From Sphingomonas faeni (GTDB lineage Bacteria; Pseudomonadota; Alphaproteobacteria; Sphingomonadales; Sphingomonadaceae), in NCBI RefSeq assembly GCF_023195535.1, contig NZ_JALPNF010000004.1:211777-275776 (forward strand): a DNA stretch of 64,000 nt. The letters run 5' to 3'. This document shows positions 46,320 to 55,892 of this stretch, in pieces; position 1 is the stretch's first letter; each line of letters starts with the position of its first letter. The notes under the pieces are model-generated. The model saw nothing but the letters and a program-made list of their open reading frames with translations. It was not told where the DNA came from and searched no databases. The translations under genes and the position numbers were made by a program.

Positions 46320-46765
46320 TCCATATCTCCGTCCAGCAGTCGCCGATCGATATCGCAGCCGAGATGACGCGCGCCGAAGCGGCAGGGGCCGGGGCGGTGG
46401 CGACCTTTACCGGGCTGGTCCGCGCGGACGATGGCGTGGGTACGCTCGAACTCGAACATTACCCTGGGGCTACCGAAGCGGCGTTGCTGAAGGTTGCCGA
46501 GGGCGCGATCGAACGCTGGGGGCTGAGCGCGGCGATCATCGTCCACCGGGTGGGGCCCATGCAGCCGGGGGAGCGGATCGTGTTCGTCGCGGCGACGGCG
46601 GCGCACCGCGGCGCGGCGCTGGAGGCCTGCGCGTATTTGATCGATCGGTTAAAGACAGATGCGCCGTTCTGGAAGCGTGAGACGCGGGGCGTGACGGCTA
46701 GCTGGGTCGAAGCGCGCAATGGCGATCATGCCGCTGCTGCTCGGTGGGACAAGTCGACGAGCTAA
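46316..46765 (+). CDS. moaE: Molybdopterin synthase catalytic subunit
   Basis: A 149-residue partner of MoaD that converts cyclic pyranopterin monophosphate to molybdopterin. Seen: GAVATFTGLVR, HYPGATEAALLKVAEGAIER and the C-terminal FWKRETRGVTASWVEA with the catalytic Lys. Confidence 0.95.
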   Translation: MIHISVQQSPIDIAAEMTRAEAAGAGAVATFTGLVRADDGVGTLELEHYPGATEAALLKVAEGAIERWGLSAAIIVHRVGPMQPGERIVFVAATAAHRGAALEACAYLIDRLKTDAPFWKRETRGVTASWVEARNGDHAAAARWDKSTS

Positions 46766-46773
46766 TTCAGAGT

Positions 46774-46830
46774 TTGCTCTCCCGCGAAGGCGGGAGCCCA
46801 GACGGGGTCCCCGCCTTCGCAGGGAAACAA
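46774..46830. repeat. Double-hairpin repeat, CGCGAAGGCGGG-type
   Basis: CCCGCGAAGGCGGGAGCCCA and CCCCGCCTTCGCAGGG between convergent moaE and the fasciclin gene. Confidence 0.75.
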
Positions 46831-46874
46831 GAAACGGGCCGCGCTCCCTGGGGAGTTCGCGGCCCGTAATTCCG

Positions 46875-47522
<648 letters not shown>

Positions 47523-47658
47523 GTGCGACTCCAAATATAATTGATGGGACGATCGAAACTCGAACGAAAAAAATAGGTATGGGATCGGCCCGTCTTCAAT
47601 GTTTTGGCGGACCAGCCGCGCCATCGATGCGACGAACCGATCCCGGCAGTCGTGCCGA

Positions 47659-48285
47659 TCAGCTCAGTTTCGGCACGATTACGCCGTTGACGACATGCAC
47701 GACGCCATTCGACTGGCGCACATCTGCGGTCTCGATATAGCTCTTGTTGCCGTTGACGTCGGTCAGCGTGATGACCGCGCCGACCAGTGTCGCAGTGATC
47801 GGATCGCCCTCGACCGTGGTCAACGTCGCCGTTCCACCACCCGCCGCGATGCGCTGCCGCAGGTCGTCGGCGGTGATCGCGCCTGGCACGACATGATAGG
47901 TCAGAACCTTGATGAGCGAGGCTTTGTTCTCGGGCTTCAGCAACGTATCGACCATGCCCGGTGCGAGCCGCCCGAACGCGTCGTTGGTCGGCGCGAACAC
48001 CGTGAACGGACCCGGACCCGAGAGCGTGCCGACCAGATCGGCGGCCTTCACCGCAGCGACCAACGTCGACAGATTGGGGGCGGCGGATGCGTTGTCGACG
48101 ATCGTCCGCGTGGCCATCATCGGCACGCCGCCGACGGTCGGATTGGCAACCGCGGGCGGGCCGTTCGGGACCGCCAGCGCGGGATTGGTCGACGGACTGG
48201 CCACGTCGTCCTTCGATTTGCCGCTGCACGCAGCGAGCGCCAGCGCACTCGTGATCAGCAGTAGCGGAAGCGTCTTCGACATCAT
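47659..48285 (-). CDS. Fasciclin-domain lipoprotein
   Basis: A 208-residue FAS1 protein with a lipobox (ALALAACSG). The domain is FTVFAPTNDAFGRLAPG, LTYHVVPGAITAD and VVHVVNGVIVPKL. It is a close paralogue of the neighbouring fasciclin protein on the same strand, probably a tandem duplication with one anchored and one free copy. Confidence 0.92.
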   Translation of the reverse strand: MMSKTLPLLLITSALALAACSGKSKDDVASPSTNPALAVPNGPPAVANPTVGGVPMMATRTIVDNASAAPNLSTLVAAVKAADLVGTLSGPGPFTVFAPTNDAFGRLAPGMVDTLLKPENKASLIKVLTYHVVPGAITADDLRQRIAAGGGTATLTTVEGDPITATLVGAVITLTDVNGNKSYIETADVRQSNGVVHVVNGVIVPKLS

Positions 48286-48372
48286 CGGGTCTCCAGCGGG
48301 AACTAGCGAAACATACGATCGAACGCCGAGTTAGTTGCGCATCCGTGCCAATCTCACGGCGAGCCGAGCCGG

Positions 48373-49275
48373 TTACTGAACGTCGGCCAGCGCCTTCGCC
48401 ATCAACCGGAAGTCCTTCTCGCGCGGGCTCGCCCGCCGCCAGACCAAGGCGATCTTCCGCACCGCGTTGATCTCGTCGAGCGGGCGAGCCGTGATGTTGG
48501 TGTTGTCCAGGATACCGGCCTTGAGCGCCATTTCGGGCAGCATCGTGATGCCAAGCCCGTTGTCGACCATCTGCACGATCGTATGCAGCGACGTGCCGAG
48601 CATCGTCGCCTCCGCGCGCAATTCCGGCCGGTTGCATGCACCAAGCGCGTGATCCTTGAGGCAATGCCCATCCTCGAGCAGCAGCAGCCGCGTCTCGTCG
48701 ATCGCCGACGCCGGGATCGCGGGCAGCGCAGTAGGCTCCTCGCCCGACGGATACGCGACGAACAGCCGGTCCTCGAACAACGTCTCGGACGTCACCTCCC
48801 CGCAGGCATAGGGGAGGGCGAGCAGCACGCAGTCGGTCCGGCCATTGTGCAACCCTTCGCAGGCGGGGCCGCTTGGCTCCTCGCGCAGGAACAGCTTCAG
48901 GTCTGGATAATCCTTCCGGAGCCGCGGCAGGATGCGGGGCAGCATGAACGGCGCGATCGTCGGGATGACGCTCATCCGCATGTCGCCCGACAGCGGCTGG
49001 CCGGCGGCGCGCGCCATGTCGCCCAGCTCCTCCGCCTCGCGCAGCACCCGCCGCGCCTTGTCGGCGATCCCGTCGCCCAGCGGTGTGAACCGCACGACGC
49101 GGCGCGTCCGCTCGACCAGCACCACGCCGATCAGCGTTTCGAGCTCGCGCAGACCCGCCGACAGCGTCGATTGCGTTACGAAACACGCCTCCGCGGCGCG
49201 TCCGAAATGGCCGTGGTCCTTCAGCGCAACCAGATATTGCAACTGTTTCAATGTGGGTAGGTAGGTCGCAGCCAT
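48373..49275 (-). CDS. oxyR: LysR-type peroxide regulator OxyR
   Basis: A 300-residue activator: N-terminal winged helix (HFGRAAEACFVTQSTLSAGL) and C-terminal sensor domain. The two redox cysteines are present in EDGHCLKDHALGACNR, matching the disulfide pair of OxyR. Divergent from ahpC. Confidence 0.93.
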   Translation of the reverse strand: MAATYLPTLKQLQYLVALKDHGHFGRAAEACFVTQSTLSAGLRELETLIGVVLVERTRRVVRFTPLGDGIADKARRVLREAEELGDMARAAGQPLSGDMRMSVIPTIAPFMLPRILPRLRKDYPDLKLFLREEPSGPACEGLHNGRTDCVLLALPYACGEVTSETLFEDRLFVAYPSGEEPTALPAIPASAIDETRLLLLEDGHCLKDHALGACNRPELRAEATMLGTSLHTIVQMVDNGLGITMLPEMALKAGILDNTNITARPLDEINAVRKIALVWRRASPREKDFRLMAKALADVQ

Positions 49276-49282
49276 TAATCGC

Positions 49283-49311
49283 CTCTATCGATCATCAGAT
49301 GATAAATAGAG
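49283..49311. promoter_or_regulatory. Dyad operator in the oxyR-ahpC gap (OxyR site)
   Basis: CTCTATCGATCATC and its near-complement GATGATAAATAGAG (12 of 14 match) flank one A. It lies eight bases before oxyR and about 113 before ahpC, the right place for a LysR-type site that represses oxyR and activates ahpC. Confidence 0.6.
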
Positions 49312-49423
49312 CGTTGGATCGATTACACCAGCCCCCATATACCGCATTGCACAACGACCGAGCGGGACAACCGCCACGCTTGAGGATGCCTGGAGCCAAG
49401 TTTATTTCCAGGAGGCTTCCATC

Positions 49424-49969
49424 ATGTTGACCATCGGCGACCAGTTCCCATCGATGACCATTCCCGTCCAGCAGGGCGTTGCCGCACTGCCCGCCGGCGA
49501 GACGCTTGACCTGACGATCGCCTATCCTGGCAAGTGGAAGGTGCTGTTTTACTGGCCGAAGGATTTCACCTTCGTCTGCCCGACCGAGATCGTCGGCTAC
49601 AGCGACATCCGAGGCGATTTCGAAGACCGCGACGCCGTGCTGATCGGTGCGTCGACCGACACCGCGCACGTCCACCTCGCCTGGCGCAAGTCGGACGCGG
49701 ATCTCGCCGCAGCGGACTTTCCATGGCTGGCGGATAACGGCGCGAAGCTCGCCGACGCACTCGGCATCGTCGACAAGAACGAGCATGTCGCGTTCCGTGC
49801 GACCTTCATCATCGACCCCGACAACGTCATCCAGGCGGTTCAGGTCAACGGCCTGAACGTCGGCCGCAACCCCGCCGAGACGCTCCGCGTACTCGACGCG
49901 CTGCAGACCGACGAGCTCTGCCCGTGCAACTGGAACAAGGGCGACGACGTCCTCCAGCTGGCTGCTTGA
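49424..49969 (+). CDS. ahpC: Alkyl hydroperoxide reductase C (peroxiredoxin)
   Basis: A 181-residue peroxiredoxin. Peroxidatic Cys in FTFVCPTEI, further Cys in LCPCNW at the C-terminus. The AhpD-like protein nearby, rather than AhpF, is the likely reductant. AGGAGG sits eight bases before the ATG. Confidence 0.95.
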   Translation: MLTIGDQFPSMTIPVQQGVAALPAGETLDLTIAYPGKWKVLFYWPKDFTFVCPTEIVGYSDIRGDFEDRDAVLIGASTDTAHVHLAWRKSDADLAAADFPWLADNGAKLADALGIVDKNEHVAFRATFIIDPDNVIQAVQVNGLNVGRNPAETLRVLDALQTDELCPCNWNKGDDVLQLAA

Positions 49970-49975
49970 TCTATC

Positions 49976-50007
49976 GGGAGCGGGCTTGAACGCCCGCTCC
50001 CATTTTC
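49976..50007 (+). terminator. Terminator after ahpC
   Basis: GGGAGCGGGC, a 6-base loop, GCCCGCTCCC then ATTTTC. It lies seven bases after the stop and may reduce but not abolish read-through to ahpD. Confidence 0.7.
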
Positions 50008-50094
50008 TTCCGTCACCCCATTTTCTTCCGTCACCCCAGCGAAAGCTGGGGTCTCTTCGTAGCGGGGAGACCCCGGCTTTCGCTGGGGTGACGC
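50002..50094. repeat. 18-bp tandem duplication plus CCCCAGCG-type repeat pair
   Basis: ATTTTCTTCCGTCACCCC occurs twice back to back (50002-50037), running into a CCCCAGCGAAAGCTGGGG hairpin and its inverted copy. Confidence 0.75.
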
Positions 50095-50116
50095 ATTTCT
50101 GGACTGGAACCCATTT

Positions 50117-50635
50117 ATGTCGCTCAAGGAATTCGCGGGCACGCTGCCCGATTACGCCAAGGACATCCGCCTCAACGTCGGCTCGCTTCTCAACGAGACG
50201 CATCTGACCGACCAGCGCAAATACGGCCTGCTGCTGACCTGCGCGCACGGCTCGGGCTACAAGCCGCTGGTCGAGGCCGCCGAAGCCGAATGCGCGCCGA
50301 AACTCTCGCCCGAGGCTGCCAATGCGGCGCGTGCGGCGGCAGCAGTGATGGCGATGAACAACGTCTATTACCGCTTCACGCACCTCGCCGGGAACCAGGA
50401 ATACCGCAACATGCCGGCCAAGCTGCGCATGAACGTGATCGGCCAGCCCGGCATCGACAAGGTCGATTTCGAGCTGTTCAGCCTCGCGGTATCGGCGATG
50501 AACGGCTGCGGCATGTGCATCGACAGCCACGAGCAGATCCTGAAGAAGGCGGGCGTTACGGCCGAGGCGATCCAGACGTCGGTGCGGATCGGCGCGGTGA
50601 TGGCGGCGGTCGCGACGGTCCACGCCACGCTTTGA
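50117..50635 (+). CDS. ahpD: Alkyl hydroperoxidase AhpD family protein
   Basis: A 172-residue CMD-fold protein. Catalytic CxxC in MNGCGMCIDSHE near residue 133 with the conserved His. It reduces AhpC. Same strand, 147 bases downstream of ahpC with a terminator and repeat between. Confidence 0.93.
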   Translation: MSLKEFAGTLPDYAKDIRLNVGSLLNETHLTDQRKYGLLLTCAHGSGYKPLVEAAEAECAPKLSPEAANAARAAAAVMAMNNVYYRFTHLAGNQEYRNMPAKLRMNVIGQPGIDKVDFELFSLAVSAMNGCGMCIDSHEQILKKAGVTAEAIQTSVRIGAVMAAVATVHATL

Positions 50636-50644
50636 CCTGAGATA

Positions 50645-50669
50645 TCCTCCCCCTGGCGGGGGAGGATTT
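50645..50669. repeat. Single CCTCCCCC hairpin
   Basis: TCCTCCCCC-TGGC-GGGGGAGGA, half of the larger repeat, between convergent ahpD and TSUP genes; a plausible bidirectional terminator. Confidence 0.6.
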
Positions 50670-50678
50670 CCAGAGCCG

Positions 50679-51452
50679 TCAGTGCCAGATCGCGCGGTAC
50701 AGCCCGAACAAACTCGTGATCGTCAGGATCACGCCGACCATCACCATCAACGTCTTCGCCGGCACGCGCTTCGCCAGCAGCGCCCCGAACGGCGCCGCCA
50801 GCACCCCGCCGATCAGCAGCCCCATCGTGGCCTGCGTAAACGCCGCCCAGCCGAGCTGCGTGACGAACGTCGCCGAGATCGTCGCGGTCAGGAAGAACTC
50901 CGCGGTATTCACCGTCCCGATCGTGGTCCTTGGCGCTGCGCCCTGCACCAGCAGGTTCGACGTCACCACCGGCCCCCAGCCGCCACCGCCCGCCGCATCG
51001 AGAAACCCGCCGACCAGCCCGAGCGGCTCGACGATCTTCGGCTCCTTCTGCTTGGGCGGATAACGAAGCCCGCGATACAGCAGATACACGCCGATCGACG
51101 TCAGGTAGGCGAGGATGAACGGCTTGGCGGTGCTAGCATCGATGTTCGACAGCACATACGCGCCCAGCACGCCGCCAATTACGCCGGGGATCATCAGCCG
51201 CAGGAACAGCGTCCAGTTGACGTTCTTGTGCAGCACATGGCTGATCCCCGAGACCGCGGTCGTGAACGTCTCGACGGTATGCACCCCCGCCGACGCCGCA
51301 GCCGGCGGCACGCCGACCCACAGCAACAGCGTGTTCGAGATCACGCCAAACGCCATCCCCAGCGCACCGTCGACGACCTGCGCGGCGAACCCCACCAGGA
51401 TAAAGGGCAGGAGCGTCTCGAAGCTCAAGGTCGTCAGGTCGAACATCGGCAT
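50679..51452 (-). CDS. TSUP-family sulfite/sulfur permease
   Basis: A 257-residue TauE/SafE membrane protein (about eight helices; FILVGFAAQVVDGALGMAFG at the N-terminus, GGFLDAAGGGGWGPVVTS in the middle). Exports or imports sulfite or other small sulfur anions. Divergent from serine acetyltransferase. Confidence 0.9.
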   Translation of the reverse strand: MPMFDLTTLSFETLLPFILVGFAAQVVDGALGMAFGVISNTLLLWVGVPPAAASAGVHTVETFTTAVSGISHVLHKNVNWTLFLRLMIPGVIGGVLGAYVLSNIDASTAKPFILAYLTSIGVYLLYRGLRYPPKQKEPKIVEPLGLVGGFLDAAGGGGWGPVVTSNLLVQGAAPRTTIGTVNTAEFFLTATISATFVTQLGWAAFTQATMGLLIGGVLAAPFGALLAKRVPAKTLMVMVGVILTITSLFGLYRAIWH

Positions 51453-51470
51453 CCCCTCAATATCGCGCCC

Positions 51471-51489
51471 AGACTGCAGCGTGCAGTCT
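51471..51489. promoter_or_regulatory. Perfect 8-bp palindrome before the TSUP gene
   Basis: AGACTGCA-GCG-TGCAGTCT, 19 bases upstream of the permease ATG in the divergent gap; a repressor-sized site. The regulator is unknown. Confidence 0.45.
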
Positions 51490-51618
51490 TATCCTACAAC
51501 AAAGATAGGCTTTACCCCGGTCCCGATAGGCTGATGGGGGCTGACACTGCTCGCGGGCCCGGTTCTGGAAATCGGCCGTTCGATACCCTAGATACGGAAA
51601 TCGCGAAGGGGACTGCGG

Positions 51619-52311
51619 ATGTCGAGCGGATTACTGGCCTATCTGGATTCGATCCGCGCCCGCGATCCCGCCCCGCATTCGCGCGCCGAAATCATGCTGT
51701 ATCCCGGCGTCTGGGCGCTCGGCTATCACCGCATCGCGCACCGGCTGTACAAGGCGAAGCTCTATTTCCTTGCGCGCTGCGTCAACCACTGGTCGCGCTT
51801 CACGACCGCGATCGACATCCATCCCGGCGCGACGATCGGTCGTAACTTCTTCATCGACCACGGTTTCGTGGTGATCGGCGAGACCGCCGAGATCGGCGAC
51901 GACGTCACGATCTACCAGTGCGTCACGCTCGGCGGCACCAGCCCCGACAACGGCGTGCAGGGCAAGCGCCACCCGACCATTTCCGATGGCGCGATCATCG
52001 GCTCGGGCGCGCAGGTGCTAGGGCCGATCACGCTCGGCAAGCGCTCACGCGTCGGCGCCAACGCGGTCGTCACGCGCGACGTGCCGGCAGGGACCACGGT
52101 CGTCGGCATTCCCGCGCGCGCGACCACCATCGAGGGCGGCAACGCGCCCGAGCTCCCGCGATTCGTGCCTTACGGTACGCCTTGCAGCGAAGCATTCGAC
52201 CCTGCCACGCAGAAGATGGAGCTCATGCGCTGCGAGTTGGAGACGATGCGCAAGCGTCTCGACGCGTTGCTCGCCGAAGATCATCCAGAGGACCAGCGCG
52301 ACCGCGCATGA
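51619..52311 (+). CDS. cysE: Serine O-acetyltransferase, EpsC type
   Basis: Makes O-acetylserine for cysteine synthesis. 230 residues: an N-terminal helical part ([19 protein letters not shown]) then left-handed beta-helix hexapeptides ([40 protein letters not shown]). The size and start match the EpsC subgroup rather than long CysE. Confidence 0.92.
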   Translation: MSSGLLAYLDSIRARDPAPHSRAEIMLYPGVWALGYHRIAHRLYKAKLYFLARCVNHWSRFTTAIDIHPGATIGRNFFIDHGFVVIGETAEIGDDVTIYQCVTLGGTSPDNGVQGKRHPTISDGAIIGSGAQVLGPITLGKRSRVGANAVVTRDVPAGTTVVGIPARATTIEGGNAPELPRFVPYGTPCSEAFDPATQKMELMRCELETMRKRLDALLAEDHPEDQRDRA

Positions 52312-52324
52312 TGGTGGCTAACTG

Positions 52325-52663
52325 ATGGGCGTCGTACCCTTTCCGATACCGTCCAAGGCGACGCAGGTCGGCTTCGAACGCCTCGAACTCAATCGGATCC
52401 TCGACCTCTATGGCCGGATGGTCGCGGCTGGCCATTGGCGCGACTATGCGATCGATCTCGGCAAGGATGCCGCAGTCTTCGCCGCCTTCCGCCGTGCTGC
52501 CGAACGGCCTGAATTCAGGATCGAAAAACGCCCGTCGTTGCGTAACAAGCAGGGCATGTGGGCCTTGATTGGGGAAGGTGGCGCTGTGGTGAAGCGCGGG
52601 CACGAGCTGGGCCCGGTGCTTGCTCCGGTCGAGCGCCGGTTCATGAAACTCGTCGAGGACTGA
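52325..52663 (+). CDS. DUF2794 protein
   Basis: A 112-residue alphaproteobacterial protein of unknown function (FERLELNRILDLYGRMVAAG; FRIEKRPSLRNKQGMWALIG). It follows the acetyltransferase by 13 bases, so cotranscription is likely. Confidence 0.87.
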   Translation: MGVVPFPIPSKATQVGFERLELNRILDLYGRMVAAGHWRDYAIDLGKDAAVFAAFRRAAERPEFRIEKRPSLRNKQGMWALIGEGGAVVKRGHELGPVLAPVERRFMKLVED

Positions 52664-52676
52664 GGAGAACCCAACG

Positions 52677-52801
52677 ATCCTCCCCCGCCAGGGAGAGGTG
52701 GCACCGAAGGTGACGGAGGGGGAGGATACGGAACAGAGGTTCCTCTCTCCTCCGCCTCTGTCTGGCAAGAGCCAGCCACCTCCCCCCGGCGGGGGAGGAT
52801 C
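52677..52801. repeat. Large palindromic repeat, CCTCCCCC-type, inverted pair
   Basis: Third full copy (also 17.98 and 43.93 kb), between convergent DUF2794 and the TonB receptor. Confidence 0.8.
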
Positions 52802-52836
52802 GTTTAGGACGCTGTCGCCGCTAAGTTCCGCTCAGA

Positions 52837-55734
52837 TCAAAGGCCCCACGACAGACGGATATAGCCGAACTGCCCCGGCACGTCATACGTGGTCGGATCG
52901 TAGTTCGGCCCGGTGCAGCTGAAGCAGGCCGGCGGGTCCTGGTTGAACACGTTGTTCACGCCGATCGTCAGCCCCAGCCGGTTCTGCAGCCAACCCGGTG
53001 CCAGCGTGACCTGAACGTCGCCGTAGAAGGTGCTCTTGAGCTTTTTGCCATCGGCTTCCTTCACGCTGTCGATATAGCGGCCGGTAAACGACGCGCGCGC
53101 TGCGCCGATATCCCAGTCGATCACCCCGTTTCCCTTGAGCTTGGGATAGGATTGATCCGGAAAGCCGCGGGTCGTGCCGCGATAGTCGGTGGTGGTGAAG
53201 CCCGTCGCCGCCGGGAAGGTCTCGGCATATTTCAGCAGGATATTGCCGTTGAGCGACAGCCCGAACGTCCCCGCCGAGGTGCGCGGCGAGCGGTACACCA
53301 TCGTCACGTCGACACCGCGGGTGCGGATCCCGCCGATATTCTGCAACTGCGCATTGATCCGCGAGATCAGCCCGTTCGAGGTCCGCGTGATCGCCGCACA
53401 GCTCAGCGCATCGCCCGATTCCGCACAGCGGCTCAACGTCAGCTGCGCCGCGACGGGTGCGATCGCGTCGGTCACCTTGATGTCGTAATAATTGCCCTCG
53501 ATGCTCAGCTGGCTCGCAAAGCCGCTGTTCCTGGCCCAGTTCGGAGCATAGACGCCGCCGAACAGCCAGGTCCGCGAGGTTTCCGGCTTCAACGCGGTGT
53601 TGCCGCCCGTCAGCACGCCGAGCTGGCCGCCATTCGGCTCCTGGTAACTCCCGTTTGCCGGCACGCCGTTTGCAGTGCAGTTCGCACGCACCGTGGCGGA
53701 CGTCTGGTACGGCGACCCGGCGACGTTGGTGCAGGGATCGTCGATCGGTGCGTCCGAGCGGGATTCCGCCCCGAACAGCTCGCCGATGCTCGGCGCACGG
53801 AAGCCCTGCGCATAGGACGCCCTGAACAGCAGGTCGCTGACCGGCTTCCACAACCCGCTGCCGGTGTAGGTCGTGTTGCTGCCGCTGGTCGAATAGTTCG
53901 AATGCCGCACCGCGCCGCCGACTTCGAGCGAATGGATCAGCGGCGTGTCGTGGATCAGCGGTACGCGCAACTCGGCATAGACTTCGTCCGAATTGAAATT
54001 GCCGCGTGCGGGCTGCGCCGGGATGTCCGCACCGAGACCCGCGGTGATCAGAGGATCGGGCGTAAAGCTGCCATATTGGACGCGGTGCTCATAGCCCGCG
54101 GCGATGCCGACCGGCCCAGCGGGGAGGTCGAACAGGTCGCCCGATATATTGGCGGTGTAATCCTCCAGGCTCTGCGAACTACGCGCGCGCTCGTCGAACG
54201 CGATATAGGCGAGCATCTGCGGGGTAACGGAGCCCGCGCCGCCGAAGATGTTGAACGGGACGCACGCCCCGGTGCAGTTCGCGACCGGGCCCAGCGCCTG
54301 TTGCAGAAGCGCCGCATTGATGTTGCCGGTGAACAGCTGCTTGGCATCGTTGAAGCCGAGCACCGCATTGGCGTCCCAGTAGAATTTACGGCTGCCGACG
54401 GTGAACGAGCCGTCGAGGGTCGCGGTCGCCGACATCGTGTCGACGGTCTGCGAATAGGTCCGCTGCCCCGCCTCGACGAGACGACGCCGCACCGTCGAAT
54501 AGTTCGCCGGCGCGTTACCCGCGCCGCCCGCCGACAATGTGTAGCCGAACGGGTTGAACGGGTTGGTCGCATCGATCGAGATCGTGTCGAGCAGATTGCC
54601 GTTGCCGGCGTCCGGCCCGACGAACAGCGGCAGGAATGCCGCCTGGTTTTGCGAATTGCGCCGCGTGTAGTTCATCTTCACGCGCAGGTTTACGCTGTCG
54701 GTCAGCTCCTGCTTGGCGCTGACGAAGAAGCCGTACCGCTCCGACGGTGTCAGGAAATAGTTGAACGGCGCGAAGTTGAACCGGTCCGACGCGGTGAGCA
54801 GGCGGAAGTCGCTGTTCGCGCCCGTGGGGTTCGCCGCATCGTAGCGCGGTCGGCCAAGGATCGGCGCGGATTTGAGCGTCAGCGCGGCGCCGGTGAGTTG
54901 CACATAGCCGTTCACCGTCGCGCTCGAACAGCCGCCGATCGGATCGGTGCAGCTCGTCTGGCCGGGGTTGGGGAATTGCGAGATCGCGCGGTCGCCGGTG
55001 CGCACCGCCTCCTGCTTCACATAGCTGCCGCCGAACACCACGCTCGTCCGCGGCGCCTGGATCCCGTAGCTGACATTATAGTCCTGCGTATGGCCGTCGC
55101 CCTGCCGGAACGTACCGAACTGCGCCGACGCCTTCAGCCCCTTTTGCTGCGACTTGGTGATGATGTTGACGACGCCGGCCAGCGCGTCCGAGCCATAGAG
55201 CGGCGACTGGCCCGACTGGAGGATCTCGATCCGCTCGATCGAGCCGACCTGGATCGTGTTGAGATCGACCGTCGAGGGGATACCGCTCGCCGAGGCGCCG
55301 TTGACGAAGCGCAGGCCGTCGACCAGCACCAGCGTCCGTTTGGCGGTGAGGTAGCGCAGGTCGATCTCCGCCGACCCTGCACCGACGCCACCGCCGTCGG
55401 GCGGATTGCCGATGTTCCCAGAATTGTTGACCTTCGAGTTCAACCCGCCCGCCGCGCTCGGCAACCGCTGGAGCACGTCGGCGACCGACGACAGCCCGGT
55501 CCGCTGGATCGATTCCGCATCGACCGTGATGACCGGCGACGGTTGATCGAGCGGACTGCGACGGATGCGCGACCCGGTCACGACGATATCGCCGCCGGTC
55601 TCATCGTCGGCTACCGGCGCCGCTTGCGTGGCTGGCGTGGTCACGGTCTGGGCTTGGGCCGCCGTCGCCGCCAGCATCGTTGCCAGCGCCAACCCCCCGG
55701 CGCTTGCATAGGAAAACGTCTTGAACGCGCGCAT
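52837..55734 (-). CDS. TonB-dependent receptor
   Basis: A 965-residue outer-membrane transporter. Signal peptide, then a TonB box-like stretch (GGDIVVTGSRIRRSPLDQP), a plug domain (LPSAAGGLNSKV; SPLYGSDALAGVVNIITKSQ) and a 22-strand barrel ending YIRLSWGL. A C-terminal loop holds two nearby Cys (ACFSC). The ligand is unknown; sphingomonads use such receptors for glycans, haem and siderophores. No specific partner gene adjoins. Confidence 0.95.
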   Translation of the reverse strand: MRAFKTFSYASAGGLALATMLAATAAQAQTVTTPATQAAPVADDETGGDIVVTGSRIRRSPLDQPSPVITVDAESIQRTGLSSVADVLQRLPSAAGGLNSKVNNSGNIGNPPDGGGVGAGSAEIDLRYLTAKRTLVLVDGLRFVNGASASGIPSTVDLNTIQVGSIERIEILQSGQSPLYGSDALAGVVNIITKSQQKGLKASAQFGTFRQGDGHTQDYNVSYGIQAPRTSVVFGGSYVKQEAVRTGDRAISQFPNPGQTSCTDPIGGCSSATVNGYVQLTGAALTLKSAPILGRPRYDAANPTGANSDFRLLTASDRFNFAPFNYFLTPSERYGFFVSAKQELTDSVNLRVKMNYTRRNSQNQAAFLPLFVGPDAGNGNLLDTISIDATNPFNPFGYTLSAGGAGNAPANYSTVRRRLVEAGQRTYSQTVDTMSATATLDGSFTVGSRKFYWDANAVLGFNDAKQLFTGNINAALLQQALGPVANCTGACVPFNIFGGAGSVTPQMLAYIAFDERARSSQSLEDYTANISGDLFDLPAGPVGIAAGYEHRVQYGSFTPDPLITAGLGADIPAQPARGNFNSDEVYAELRVPLIHDTPLIHSLEVGGAVRHSNYSTSGSNTTYTGSGLWKPVSDLLFRASYAQGFRAPSIGELFGAESRSDAPIDDPCTNVAGSPYQTSATVRANCTANGVPANGSYQEPNGGQLGVLTGGNTALKPETSRTWLFGGVYAPNWARNSGFASQLSIEGNYYDIKVTDAIAPVAAQLTLSRCAESGDALSCAAITRTSNGLISRINAQLQNIGGIRTRGVDVTMVYRSPRTSAGTFGLSLNGNILLKYAETFPAATGFTTTDYRGTTRGFPDQSYPKLKGNGVIDWDIGAARASFTGRYIDSVKEADGKKLKSTFYGDVQVTLAPGWLQNRLGLTIGVNNVFNQDPPACFSCTGPNYDPTTYDVPGQFGYIRLSWGL

Positions 55735-55892
55735 GAACCTGTCCCCCTGTTCGTGTATCCGTCCGGCATCCGCTCTATTTATTTTGTATACGGATCACGG
55801 CTTGGACGTAACGAAGCAAGGTGATATCGGTCTATGCGACAACTTTATTGCGAAATATGTCGGTTCTGTTGCACGAATGCCACGTTCGAGGG

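Noticed and set aside
53152..55824. An 890-codon open frame antisense to the TonB receptor gene
   Set aside because: Arg-rich, low-complexity product with no signal or fold; a shadow of high GC in the real gene.
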